This document shows, piece by piece, positions 25,982 to 33,879 of a DNA stretch of 64,000 bases; position 1 is the first letter of the stretch; every line of letters starts with the position of its first letter. A program made the position numbers and the translations under genes. The stretch is from Alicyclobacillus sacchari (GTDB lineage Bacteria > Bacillota > Bacilli > Alicyclobacillales > Alicyclobacillaceae): NCBI RefSeq assembly GCF_004366795.1, contig NZ_SORF01000007.1, positions 95,963 to 159,962 on the forward strand, in the 5' to 3' direction. The notes beneath the pieces were generated by a model. The model had not been told where the DNA came from and searched no databases. It worked only from the letters and a program-made list of their open reading frames with translations.

Positions 25982-27058
25982 CTATAAACCCGCGGTGTGT
26001 ACGGCGTGGTCCATCAGTGTGCGTATGGCATCTCCGAACTGAGCGAACCGCGGATCGGTGGTCTTACCCATTTTGTAACGAACATAAATCTGTTGGATGA
26101 TTACGGCCAACTTGAACGTACCGAGCACCTGGTAAAACACCAGATGATCGACAGGGCGGCCGCTTGTACGAGCATATAACTGAACGATTTCGTCGCGCCG
26201 TAGAAAACCAGGCAGGACGGTGGCCGAGGGCAGAAGGCTGCGTAACGGTTCCGGATCCGAGGCCTCTACCCAATAGCTGAGCATGACGCCGAGATCGAAC
26301 AGTGGATCGCCTATGGTCGCCATTTCCCAATCGACGATCCCGACGATTTCCGTAAGTGAGTTTGGATCGAAGAGCAAGTTATTCAGCTTAAAGTCATTGT
26401 GGATGACGGTGTAGCTGTGGGTGTCTGGAATCTTGCGCGTAAGCCACGCCATTAGGGCGTCGGCTCCTGGCACGGGCTCGCCGATGTCCGACCGTCGAAA
26501 GCGTTCTATCCAACCGTCGACTTGGCGCTGCAGAAATCCCTCAGGATGCCCGAAGGAAGTCAACTCTGTCGCCGCGACGTCGACACTGTGCAAATCGACG
26601 AGCGCGAGCACGGCTTGTTCCGAAACAGCTTTCGCCTTCGCTGGCGTATAGGGCACGTGCGGCGGAAAAGCCATATCGATGCAAATGCCGGGGCGATATT
26701 CCATAAGGAAAAAGGGCACTCCAATGACGCTTGTGTCTTCGCAGAATGAGTACGGTTGCGGTGCTTTGGGGAAGTGTGGGTGCAGTTTCGCGAGAAAGGC
26801 GGCTTCTCGCTTCATATCGTGGGCGCGCGGCGGCAGTGGCCCGTGTGGGGGTCGACGCAGTACGGCCACCCACGATCCGCACTGCAGCAGGTAGGTCAAA
26901 TTGGAAGCGCCCGTTGGAAACTGTACGACCTCCAGATTCGCGCTTGCGTCAGCTGGTACGAGTTGTTGTTGAACGAGGTAGGCCAAAACCGCCTTTGTGT
27001 CGAATGCGTCTTCGGATCGTACAGCCATGGTGCCAGGAATGTCATGTATATTCATCAT
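25982..27058 (-). CDS. APH-fold kinase (ACAD10/11 kinase-domain/LvaA-like)
   Basis: A 358-residue aminoglycoside-phosphotransferase-fold protein. It has a phosphate loop FPTGASNLTYLL (residues 47-58), the catalytic IHNDFKLNNLLFD (His220, Asp222, Asn227) and the metal-binding DWEMATIGDPLFDL near 241. These are the features of the kinase domain fused to a dehydrogenase in ACAD10/11 and of LvaA, which phosphorylates 4-hydroxyacyl-CoA. Antibiotic resistance is unlikely given the acyl-CoA context. ATG 27058 follows GAGGGGTCCTCC; a second ATG follows directly. It is divergent from the YkuK-like gene with its own promoter. Confidence 0.85.
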   Translation of the reverse strand: MMNIHDIPGTMAVRSEDAFDTKAVLAYLVQQQLVPADASANLEVVQFPTGASNLTYLLQCGSWVAVLRRPPHGPLPPRAHDMKREAAFLAKLHPHFPKAPQPYSFCEDTSVIGVPFFLMEYRPGICIDMAFPPHVPYTPAKAKAVSEQAVLALVDLHSVDVAATELTSFGHPEGFLQRQVDGWIERFRRSDIGEPVPGADALMAWLTRKIPDTHSYTVIHNDFKLNNLLFDPNSLTEIVGIVDWEMATIGDPLFDLGVMLSYWVEASDPEPLRSLLPSATVLPGFLRRDEIVQLYARTSGRPVDHLVFYQVLGTFKLAVIIQQIYVRYKMGKTTDPRFAQFGDAIRTLMDHAVHTAGL

Positions 27059-27103
27059 GGAGGACCCCTCAGGATATTGTGTGATCTGGGAAATACGGTT
27101 TCT

Positions 27104-27132
27104 ATTATGCGAAACGAGAGTTTTGTATGCAA
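27104..27132 (-). promoter_or_regulatory. Sigma-A promoter of the APH kinase gene
   Basis: Reverse strand: TTGCAT (27132-27127), 17-bp spacer, CATAAT (27109-27104), about 45 bp before the start codon. The plus-strand -10 TATACT at 27216-27221 could serve the divergent gene, with a weaker -35 (GTGACC). Confidence 0.55.
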
Positions 27133-27247
27133 GCGCTTTCGATGGCGACGCGCGTTTGCACAACCTTGGCCGCTGCGCGTTGGCCTTTATACGTGACCAT
27201 CGCTTTTGCGAAGAATATACTAGTTCATAGCATAGGGGGCGATGGGC

Positions 27248-27730
27248 ATGATGATGTTCCGAAGTCCGACGCTAGGTACGTTGACGTTGGCGCAAGTCGC
27301 GGACGACATCATCCGCGAACGGCGGTTACACGCAGCCGACAGATATCGCTTGATCATCGGCACGGATTCGCAGCCGCGAGAGCGGCTGCATGAGGCGACG
27401 TTTGTCACCGCAGTGATCTTGCATCGCGTGGGACATGGCGCACGATATTACATCCACAAGGAACACCACGACAACATGCGTGCGCTCCGGCAGCGCATGT
27501 TCACCGAAGCATCCCTCTCCATTCAAACAGGCGGCCTTCTTAGCGAACATCTCCAGCGGGACAGAAATGATTGGCATATTGAAGTGCACCTCGATATCGG
27601 CGAAGCTGGCGAAACCAAGCAGTGGATTCGCGAAATTGTCGCCTGGATTGAGGCCAACGGCTACGAAGCGCACATCAAGCCGGATTCGTTTGGCGCGAGC
27701 AAGGTGGCGGATCGTTACACAAAGTCATAG
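27248..27730 (+). CDS. YkuK family RNase-H-like protein (DUF458)
   Basis: About 160 residues. The RNase-H-like strand LIIGTDSQPRERLHE, TAVILHRVGHGARYYIHKEHH and VHLDIGEAGETKQWIREI match the YkuK/DUF458 family, whose role is not known. Two acidic residues of an RNase-H-like site are conserved, but activity is unproven. GGGGG at 27235-27239 favours ATG 27248 over ATG 27242. The stop overlaps the convergent glycosyltransferase by 6 bp. It is accessory to the ancestral gene order. Confidence 0.8.
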   Translation: MMMFRSPTLGTLTLAQVADDIIRERRLHAADRYRLIIGTDSQPRERLHEATFVTAVILHRVGHGARYYIHKEHHDNMRALRQRMFTEASLSIQTGGLLSEHLQRDRNDWHIEVHLDIGEAGETKQWIREIVAWIEANGYEAHIKPDSFGASKVADRYTKS

Positions 27731-28531
27731 CCAGTCTCCCAACTGAAACGAGCTTGCATAATCGATGAGCACAGCCCACTCGCGTTCGGGAAAGGCTTTC
27801 ATGACAGAAACGCGCTCGTCTGTGAGGCCAAGGTGGGCTGCCGCGATGCGGGCGTCCGCGCGAATCAAGTTGGCAAGTCGCCGATGATGAGATGCGGAGC
27901 GGGAGCGGTTGCCGACAAGTCCGATGTTCCAGCCGCGAACTCCCCGCCACGCCCAGCCGGCTTCTACGGTCGTAGCAAACCAGGTACCGGGCGAAGCCAG
28001 CCAGATGGGAGACACGGCCTGGAAGACAGCGCGTGGAACGTATTGGGGCAAGAGGCACGGTATCGGCTTATCACATGTACCAACGCCTTCTAACACCGGA
28101 ATCCAAGCGGATCGAATGGCTTGTGCGAGGGGGCCGTTGCGCAGGTTATCCGCATCGACACCCACAATCGAATCCGATCCCGTTTGCGCTTCGTCGATGA
28201 ATGTCTGCAGCATCGGCCCGAATGATCCTCCCCAGTCTCCATCGACAAATAAAAGCGCATCCAGTCCCCCTTTTTGCCATGCACGCAAAGCCGCTACGGC
28301 GCCAATGGCGCGCGGGACATCGTGCCCGAGTGGACGGTCAAACCCGACGATGCGCACGTCGATGCCGTGGACCGCCAAGGCCTTCTCGCTCGTTGCGTCA
28401 TGACTCCCGTTATCGACGATCACGACTTTATGCACGCCTGCACGCAGCAACTGGCGCATCACGTTGCCAATCGTCTTCGCTTCGTTGCACGCCGCGATGA
28501 TTGCCGCGGTTTGTCTTGATTCTCTGCTCAT
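27725..28531 (-). CDS. Family 2-type glycosyltransferase
   Basis: A 268-residue nucleotide-sugar transferase of the GT-A fold. N-terminal AAIIAACNEAKTIGNVM and VVIVDNGSHDATSEKA are the classic nucleotide-binding strands; LLFVDGDWGGS supplies the DxD metal site. No membrane helix is evident. ATG 28531 follows GGAGG. It lies head-to-head with yabG. The acceptor is unknown; spore-coat or exosporium glycosylation is conceivable given the neighbour but not shown. Confidence 0.82.
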   Translation of the reverse strand: MSRESRQTAAIIAACNEAKTIGNVMRQLLRAGVHKVVIVDNGSHDATSEKALAVHGIDVRIVGFDRPLGHDVPRAIGAVAALRAWQKGGLDALLFVDGDWGGSFGPMLQTFIDEAQTGSDSIVGVDADNLRNGPLAQAIRSAWIPVLEGVGTCDKPIPCLLPQYVPRAVFQAVSPIWLASPGTWFATTVEAGWAWRGVRGWNIGLVGNRSRSASHHRRLANLIRADARIAAAHLGLTDERVSVMKAFPEREWAVLIDYASSFQLGDWL

Positions 28532-28568
28532 CTGCGGCCTCCGCGTCTGTCACACTGAACTGACCTTG

Positions 28569-28577
28569 CATATCGTA
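28569..28577 (+). promoter_or_regulatory. Sigma-K-type -10 before yabG
   Basis: CATATCGTA fits CATANNNTA exactly, with AC at 28552-28553 upstream at a slightly short spacing. yabG is known to be sigma-K dependent in B. subtilis. Confidence 0.45.
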
Positions 28578-28606
28578 TGGCAGAGTCGTTCGTGAGGGGT
28601 GGTTGC

Positions 28607-29467
28607 ATGTGGAAAGCGGGCGAAATGGTCACGCGTAAGTCCTATGGCAAAGACGTCTGCTTTGTCGTCGTCGAGGTGGATCATGACACGGAAACGGCGA
28701 TTCTGAAGGGGATCGACGTACGGCTGATGGCAGACGCACCTTTTGACGATTTGGAGCGCGTTAGCGAAGATGAACTTCGCCAATTTGAAGCGGCCCGGAA
28801 TCAGGTTGAGGGCGAGTGTTTACGCCTGATTCAGTCGAGGCGCGCACACGAATATGAAAAGCGAGCGTTGCGGCGCGAGAGCCGATTCCAAAGCAACCCG
28901 GATTTTTTTGAGCGGCCCGGCCGGGTTCTGCACTTGGACGGCGATGGATCGTATTTGCAAAAGTGCATGGCCATGTATCGGGAACTCGGGATCCGGGCGG
29001 TTGGCCAACACGTCGCGGAATCACAGATGCCGGATAAGATCATCGGCTTGCTGGAACAGTATGAGCCGGATATCTTGATTATTACTGGTCACGACGGCGT
29101 CATCAAAAAGGGCAAGGACTGGTCGGATATACGCAATTACCGCAACTCGCAAAACTTCGTGAGGACGGTTTCCAACGCACGCAAACACGTTCGCAACATG
29201 GACGATCTCGTCATTATCGCGGGCGCCTGCCAGTCTCACTTTGAGGGCATCCTCGATGCCGGGGCCAATTTTGCGTCTTCTCCGCAGCGAATCATGATTC
29301 ACGCGCTCGATCCGGTGTTCATCGCGGAGAAAATCGCCTTCACGCCCATCCATGAAACGGTCAACTTGTACGATGTGGTCAAATCCACCTACACAGGAAC
29401 CGATGGTATAGGGGGATTGGAGTCGAGAGGAAAATATAGGTTAGGGTTGCCTAGATCAGCGTACTGA
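28607..29467 (+). CDS. yabG: Sporulation-specific protease YabG
   Basis: YabG cleaves spore coat proteins (for example SpoIVA) late in sporulation and prepares coat proteins for cross-linking. The 286-residue product (B. subtilis about 290) begins MWKAGEMVTRKSYG and carries the family segments LHLDGDGSYLQKC, ILIITGHDGVIKKG and IAGACQSHFEGILDAGANF, with the conserved His and Cys. ATG 28607 follows GAGGGGTGG; an upstream in-frame ATG at 28577 has no RBS and falls inside the promoter. With veg it marks the return to the ancestral order after the island. Confidence 0.93.
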   Translation: MWKAGEMVTRKSYGKDVCFVVVEVDHDTETAILKGIDVRLMADAPFDDLERVSEDELRQFEAARNQVEGECLRLIQSRRAHEYEKRALRRESRFQSNPDFFERPGRVLHLDGDGSYLQKCMAMYRELGIRAVGQHVAESQMPDKIIGLLEQYEPDILIITGHDGVIKKGKDWSDIRNYRNSQNFVRTVSNARKHVRNMDDLVIIAGACQSHFEGILDAGANFASSPQRIMIHALDPVFIAEKIAFTPIHETVNLYDVVKSTYTGTDGIGGLESRGKYRLGLPRSAY

Positions 29468-29493
29468 CGGGCGTCAACGTCGTAAATTACCCA

Positions 29494-29564
29494 TTGACAA
29501 CGAAAAACATACGCTGATATAATGTTTGAATTTTGTTGACACAACCTCTTACCCGTGCTATAAT
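29494..29564 (+). promoter_or_regulatory. Tandem sigma-A promoters of veg
   Basis: Upstream promoter: TTGACA 29494-29499, 18-bp spacer, TATAAT 29518-29523. Downstream promoter: TTGACA 29536-29541, 17-bp spacer, TATAAT 29559-29564. Both are perfect consensus hexamers. Strong transcription of veg is a known trait in Bacillus. Confidence 0.92.
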
Positions 29565-29589
29565 CAAGCGCGGAAAGAGGTGGTGTGTG

Positions 29590-29865
29590 TTGGCCAAAAA
29601 TGCGCTCCACGAAATTAAAAAGAGTCTGGATGGACTCATCGGCGAACGTGTTCTCCTTCGTGCAAACGGAGGGCGTCGTAAGACGGTTGAGCGCTTCGGG
29701 GTTTTGGAAGAAACGTATCCGTCTGTCTTTGTGGTTAAGCTTGACCCACCTGACGGATCGTTTGAGCGCGTTTCGTATAGCTACGCTGACGTGCTGACGG
29801 AAACCGTCGAGCTCATGCTGTGCACAGAGGACGGCAACACCGCAAAGTTCGCTGTTGAACAATGA
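29590..29865 (+). CDS. veg: Veg protein, biofilm-related
   Basis: A 91-residue protein that in B. subtilis stimulates biofilm gene expression through SinR. It starts [15 protein letters not shown] and contains the family motif [27 protein letters not shown] and [15 protein letters not shown]. The start is TTG 29590 after AAAGAGGTGG. It has its own strong tandem promoters and a terminator, so it is a single-gene unit between yabG and sspF as in B. subtilis. Confidence 0.95.
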   Translation: MAKNALHEIKKSLDGLIGERVLLRANGGRRKTVERFGVLEETYPSVFVVKLDPPDGSFERVSYSYADVLTETVELMLCTEDGNTAKFAVEQ

Positions 29866-29890
29866 GATATTACGATGTGACATCGTTGTA

Positions 29891-29919
29891 AGCGAGGCGT
29901 GAGCCTCGCTTTTGTTTTG
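29891..29919 (+). terminator. Intrinsic terminator of veg
   Basis: AGCGAGGC/GCCTCGCT, an 8-bp stem with a GTGA loop, then TTTTGTTTT. Confidence 0.9.
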
Positions 29920-29970
29920 GTTTCGATTGTCATGTCGATTGTGGATTTTTATGTCACCCGTACCGCGTTG

Positions 29971-30000
29971 GGATAAACGAAACGCAAATGCGACATATTA
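29971..30000 (+). promoter_or_regulatory. Sigma-G-type promoter of sspF
   Basis: GGATA at 29971-29975, 18-bp spacer, CATATTA at 29994-30000. This matches sigma-G (GHATR, CATNHTA) apart from one -35 base and fits forespore expression of a SASP gene. Confidence 0.65.
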
Positions 30001-30035
30001 GCACTGTCGTCCTCTGACTCAGGGAGGGATTTGGC

Positions 30036-30221
30036 ATGGCAAGGCATGGCGGAACGATGTCGGATGCGTTGAAAGTGGAACTTGCGAAGGAACTCGGGTT
30101 TTACGACACCGTCCAGAAAGAAGGATGGGGCGGAATTCGAGCGAGAGATGCAGGGAACATGGTCAAACGCGCCATCGAGATCGCAGAGCAAGCTATGGCA
30201 GACAAAACCGGGCAGAGGTGA
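30036..30221 (+). CDS. sspF: Small acid-soluble spore protein SspF (alpha/beta type)
   Basis: A 61-residue DNA-binding spore protein. Nearly identical in pattern to B. subtilis Ssp[20 protein letters not shown], then [19 protein letters not shown]. It coats forespore DNA and is cut by Gpr on germination. ATG 30036 follows CAGGGAGGG. It is flanked by a sigma-G-type promoter and a strong terminator. After it, cyanophycin genes intervene before ispE. Confidence 0.96.
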   Translation: MARHGGTMSDALKVELAKELGFYDTVQKEGWGGIRARDAGNMVKRAIEIAEQAMADKTGQR

Positions 30222-30226
30222 CGACG

Positions 30227-30255
30227 ATGGCCGGGGCGCGTTCCCGGCCATTTTT
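30227..30255 (+). terminator. Intrinsic terminator of sspF
   Basis: ATGGCCGGG (30227-30235) pairs with CCCGGCCAT (30243-30251), followed by TTTTT. Confidence 0.92.
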
Positions 30256-30341
30256 GTTGGAATATACTCCAACCTGCGTGGAAAAAGTACTAGCATCGCC
30301 TATCGCGGGCGGCGCTCATAGTACGCGAGGAGGAGAACCGT

Positions 30342-31178
30342 TTGGCAGGTCAATCGGGGCCATTGGTTATTGTCGGCGGCGCCGAAGATAAAACGGGCGA
30401 GTGCCGCATTCTACGAAGATTCGTCGAACTCGGGGGCGGGAAGAACGCGCGCGTGCTCGTCATCACCGTCGCAACCAAGCTTCCCGTGGAAGTTGGGGCG
30501 GAGTACATCGACGTGTTTCAGCGCATTGGCGTGGAAGATGTGCGCACGTTCGACGTCTCGCATCGCGATGCCGCCAATGCGGCGAGCGCGATTCAAATGA
30601 TCGAGCAAGCGACCTGCATTTACTTTACTGGAGGGGATCAACTCCGGATCACGAAGCTACTCGGTGGCACACGCGTGGATGCAGCGCTGCACGAGGCGCA
30701 TCACCGCGGCGTTGTACTTGGCGGTACCAGCGCCGGTGCATCGATGATGTCGAGCACGATGATTGTCGATGGCCAGGCGGAAACGAATCCGCGACCATCG
30801 ATCGTCGATATGGCGCCGGGCATGGAGTTTCTCGACGGCTGCGTGATCGATCAACATTTCGCACAGCGAGGCAGGCTCGGCAGATTGTTGTCAGCAGTCG
30901 CGCAATATCCGCATCATCTTGGCCTTGGGATTGACGAGGACACGGCAGTGGTTGTGCGCGATCACGTCCTGCAAGTGATTGGCAGGGGAGCCGTGAGCAT
31001 CGTCGATGCAGGCAAGGTTACCTATTCCAACCTGGATCGCGTGCGGCGGGACGAGTCGCTGGCCTTGTGTGGCGTGCAATTGCACATGCTGCCAGAAGGA
31101 TGCGGATTCTTACTGCGCGATCGAAAACCAATTCCCGATTTTGAACAATGGCTTCATCGCAAGGAGCTTTCCTCATGA
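30342..31178 (+). CDS. cphB: Cyanophycinase
   Basis: Serine-type exopeptidase (S51 family) that degrades cyanophycin to beta-Asp-Arg dipeptides. The 278-residue protein has VIVGGAEDKTGECRIL, YFTGGDQLRIT, the nucleophile elbow GGTSAGASMMS (Ser about 129), CVIDQHFAQRGRLGRL and GLGIDEDTAVVV, all typical. TTG 30342 follows GAGGAGGA. Its stop overlaps the cphA start (ATGA), so synthesis and breakdown enzymes are translationally coupled. This pair is absent at this place in B. subtilis. Confidence 0.95.
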   Translation: MAGQSGPLVIVGGAEDKTGECRILRRFVELGGGKNARVLVITVATKLPVEVGAEYIDVFQRIGVEDVRTFDVSHRDAANAASAIQMIEQATCIYFTGGDQLRITKLLGGTRVDAALHEAHHRGVVLGGTSAGASMMSSTMIVDGQAETNPRPSIVDMAPGMEFLDGCVIDQHFAQRGRLGRLLSAVAQYPHHLGLGIDEDTAVVVRDHVLQVIGRGAVSIVDAGKVTYSNLDRVRRDESLALCGVQLHMLPEGCGFLLRDRKPIPDFEQWLHRKELSS

Positions 31179-33820
31179 ACATTCAAACAGTTCGGCACAT
31201 TGAAGGCCCGAACGTCTATTTGTATAAACCCATACTTGTTGCGCGCATTCACTTAGGTGAATGGACGGAAAAAGAGAGCGTAGATTACCCTGGCTTTACC
31301 GAGCGCCTACTCGCGCTTTTACCAGGGCTTGCGGATCACCACTGTGCCAAAGGTGCCCCAGGCGGTTTTGTCGAGCGCCTTCAAGGCGGCACATATTTCG
31401 GGCACATCTGCGAACACGTCGCCATCGAGCTTTCCCACTTAGCCGGGCTCGACGTCCACTACGGCAAGACAGTGTATGCCGACGGTCCGGGTAGCTATGA
31501 CATTGTCATCGAATGTGTGTGTTTTGAAACGCAGCGCTGGTTGCTTCTGCAAGCGGTAGAACTTGTTCGTGCACTCGCTCGCAACGAACGTGCGCCAGAC
31601 GTCGCACGCATCGTTGCAGAGGCCAGCGACATCCATGCGCGAAATCAACTTGGGCCGAGCACACAGGCCATCGTCGATGCATGCAAGCGTCGAGGGATTC
31701 CGGTTCGCCGCCTGCAAGGAAGTTTCTTGGAGCTGGGATATGGTGTTCATCGCAAGCGGATCGAAGCGACGATTACAGAGAAGACGTCTTGCATAGGTGT
31801 TGACATCGCATGCGATAAGGCGTTTACCAAACGATTATTGGAGGACGCTGGCATTCCGGTGCCCTATGGCGGGGTTGCGACAACCCCCGAGGAGGCCATC
31901 GACTGGCTGCACGATGTCGGAGCGCCAGTCGTCGTCAAGCCGCTCGATGGTCGCCAGGGGCAGGGGGTCTCGTTGAATCTGACGACGGAAGACGAGGTGC
32001 GCAAGGCGTTTGCGATCGCGTCGGCGTTTTCGCGGAGTGTCGTGATTGAAGAGTACATTCCGGGTGCAAACGTTCGCCTGCTTGTTGTCGACGGCCGTTG
32101 TGTGGCTGCATCAGTCCGTCAACCCGCGACGGTAGAGGGCGATGGCAAGGCGACCATTCGCGAGCTGATCGAGCGGGTGAATCAGGATCCGCGGCGGGGC
32201 GTGGGGCACGAAAAGCCGTTGACGCGCATCGAGATCGACGAGATCGTTGAAGGGACGTTGGCGAAGGCCGGCTACACGTTGGATAGCGTACCGCCACAAG
32301 GTGAACGCGTGATGGTACGGGACAGCGCAAATCTGTCGACCGGCGGCGAGGCATGCGACATCACGGAGCTGCTTCACCCCACGTACCGACGTATTGCGGA
32401 ACGGAGCGCGATGCACATCGGGCTCGACGTGTGCGGCGTCGACATGGTGATTGGTTCGCCGAGTGAACCGGCCGGACGTGGCCATTGCGCCGTGATCGAA
32501 GTCAACGCGGCGCCAGGCATCCGCATGCACGAACATCCCTCGCAGGGCGAGCCGCGCAGGGTCGCCGAAGCGATTGTCGAGTCGCTGTTCCCGAACGGTC
32601 AGGACGGTCGCATTCCGATCATCTCCATCACAGGTACCAACGGTAAGACCACGACGTCCCGCTTGGTTGCTCACGGCTTTGCTACGGCGGGCAAAACGGT
32701 CGGTCATACGTCGACGGGCGGCGTGTACATTGGCGGCGAGTTGGTTCAGCCAGGCGATACAACGGGGCCGCGCAGCGCCCGCTTGGTACTATCCCACCCA
32801 GAGGTGGAGGTTGCCGTGCTCGAGACTGCGCGGGGCGGGATCATCCGCGGCGGTCTCGCGTATGACTTCGCAGATGTCGGGGTCATTACGAATATCTCGC
32901 TCGATCACGTCGGCCAAGATTGCCTGGACACGATCGATGACATCGCCCATGTCAAGGCGTTGGTGGGCGAGCGTGTGCGCCCGGGCGGTATCGTCGTACT
33001 CAACGCGGATGACGATCGCGTCATGGCGATGCGTTCCCGCTTTCAGGCTGAGGCGTATTTGACGTCTTCGTCGCATCGCAACGAACGGATTGCCCGCCAT
33101 GTCGCAGCTGGCGGCACCGCGTTTTACGTGGAAGACGGGCAGATTGTCGAGGTGACTGGGCGCGTGCGGCGGACGGTCGTATCGGTTGCCGAAATTCCCA
33201 TTACCTTGGGTGGCACGGTCGGCTTTCACGTGGAAAATGCGGTCATTGCGGCGGCGGCGATGCGCGCTGCTGGGCTTCCCAGGCGCATCGTCGGAAAGGC
33301 GTTGCGCACGTTCGAACCGGATCGGAATCAAGGGCGATGCGCGATGTTTCAACTACAGAATGGCGCCTACGTCATTCTCGACTATGCGCATAATCCAGCC
33401 GGATTTCAGCGGGTGGGCGAATGGTTGGCACGGCTACCGCACAAGCGTCTGTTAGCCGTTGTGGGGGTTCCGGGCGACAGGGCCGATCACGTTGTCGAGC
33501 AGGCAGCACAGGCGTTGGTACCATGGTTTGACCAGTTCGTCGTCAAAGAGGACGAGGATTTGCGCGGCCGTAAACCGGGCGAGATCGCCCATATCTTACA
33601 GACTGCCATGAAGCAGTCGGCACCTCACAAGCCGGTGGCCGTTGTCTTGTCGGAGGTGCAAGCGATGGAGGCGGCGATGCGCGACATGCAAAACGGAGAT
33701 GTGCTGTGTGTCTTCTACGAAAAATTGGCTCCGCTTGAAGAACGTTTGTCACAATTGGGCGCTCTTCGCGTGAACGGACTCGTCGTGTCGTCAGATGGGC
33801 CCAGTTACGCCATGCTGTGA
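31175..33820 (+). CDS. cphA: Cyanophycin synthetase (CphA1-type)
   Basis: Non-ribosomally makes multi-L-arginyl-poly-L-aspartate, a nitrogen and carbon reserve. The 881-residue protein has an N-terminal domain (TERLLALLPGLADHHC, GTYFGHICEHVAIELS), a central ATP-grasp domain (VVKPLDGRQGQGV near residue 251; VIEVNAAPGIRMH), and a C-terminal Mur-ligase domain (GTNGKTTTSRL near 486; DYAHNPAGF). Full length argues for CphA1, not the shortened CphA2. ATG 31175 follows AAGGAG. It is coupled to cphB. Nothing of the reading frame looks damaged. Confidence 0.95.
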   Translation: MNIQTVRHIEGPNVYLYKPILVARIHLGEWTEKESVDYPGFTERLLALLPGLADHHCAKGAPGGFVERLQGGTYFGHICEHVAIELSHLAGLDVHYGKTVYADGPGSYDIVIECVCFETQRWLLLQAVELVRALARNERAPDVARIVAEASDIHARNQLGPSTQAIVDACKRRGIPVRRLQGSFLELGYGVHRKRIEATITEKTSCIGVDIACDKAFTKRLLEDAGIPVPYGGVATTPEEAIDWLHDVGAPVVVKPLDGRQGQGVSLNLTTEDEVRKAFAIASAFSRSVVIEEYIPGANVRLLVVDGRCVAASVRQPATVEGDGKATIRELIERVNQDPRRGVGHEKPLTRIEIDEIVEGTLAKAGYTLDSVPPQGERVMVRDSANLSTGGEACDITELLHPTYRRIAERSAMHIGLDVCGVDMVIGSPSEPAGRGHCAVIEVNAAPGIRMHEHPSQGEPRRVAEAIVESLFPNGQDGRIPIISITGTNGKTTTSRLVAHGFATAGKTVGHTSTGGVYIGGELVQPGDTTGPRSARLVLSHPEVEVAVLETARGGIIRGGLAYDFADVGVITNISLDHVGQDCLDTIDDIAHVKALVGERVRPGGIVVLNADDDRVMAMRSRFQAEAYLTSSSHRNERIARHVAAGGTAFYVEDGQIVEVTGRVRRTVVSVAEIPITLGGTVGFHVENAVIAAAAMRAAGLPRRIVGKALRTFEPDRNQGRCAMFQLQNGAYVILDYAHNPAGFQRVGEWLARLPHKRLLAVVGVPGDRADHVVEQAAQALVPWFDQFVVKEDEDLRGRKPGEIAHILQTAMKQSAPHKPVAVVLSEVQAMEAAMRDMQNGDVLCVFYEKLAPLEERLSQLGALRVNGLVVSSDGPSYAML

Positions 33821-33841
33821 CCGGATCTTGACTTTGCCGCT

Positions 33842-33875
33842 CCACCTCGGCATGCTAGTCCTAGTCGAGGTGGGG
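33842..33875 (+). promoter_or_regulatory. Hairpin covering the ispE ribosome-binding site
   Basis: CCACCTCG (33842-33849) pairs with CGAGGTGG (33865-33872), which is the ispE Shine-Dalgarno. It may be the cphA terminator remnant, or a structure that lowers ispE translation unless ribosomes pass. No proper T-run follows (GGCATTTT). Confidence 0.45.
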
Positions 33876-33879
33876 CATT

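Noticed and set aside
25982..27058. Antibiotic-resistance aminoglycoside phosphotransferase
   Set aside because: The fold is shared, but the context is acyl-CoA metabolism and the motifs fit the ACAD10/11 kinase group better.
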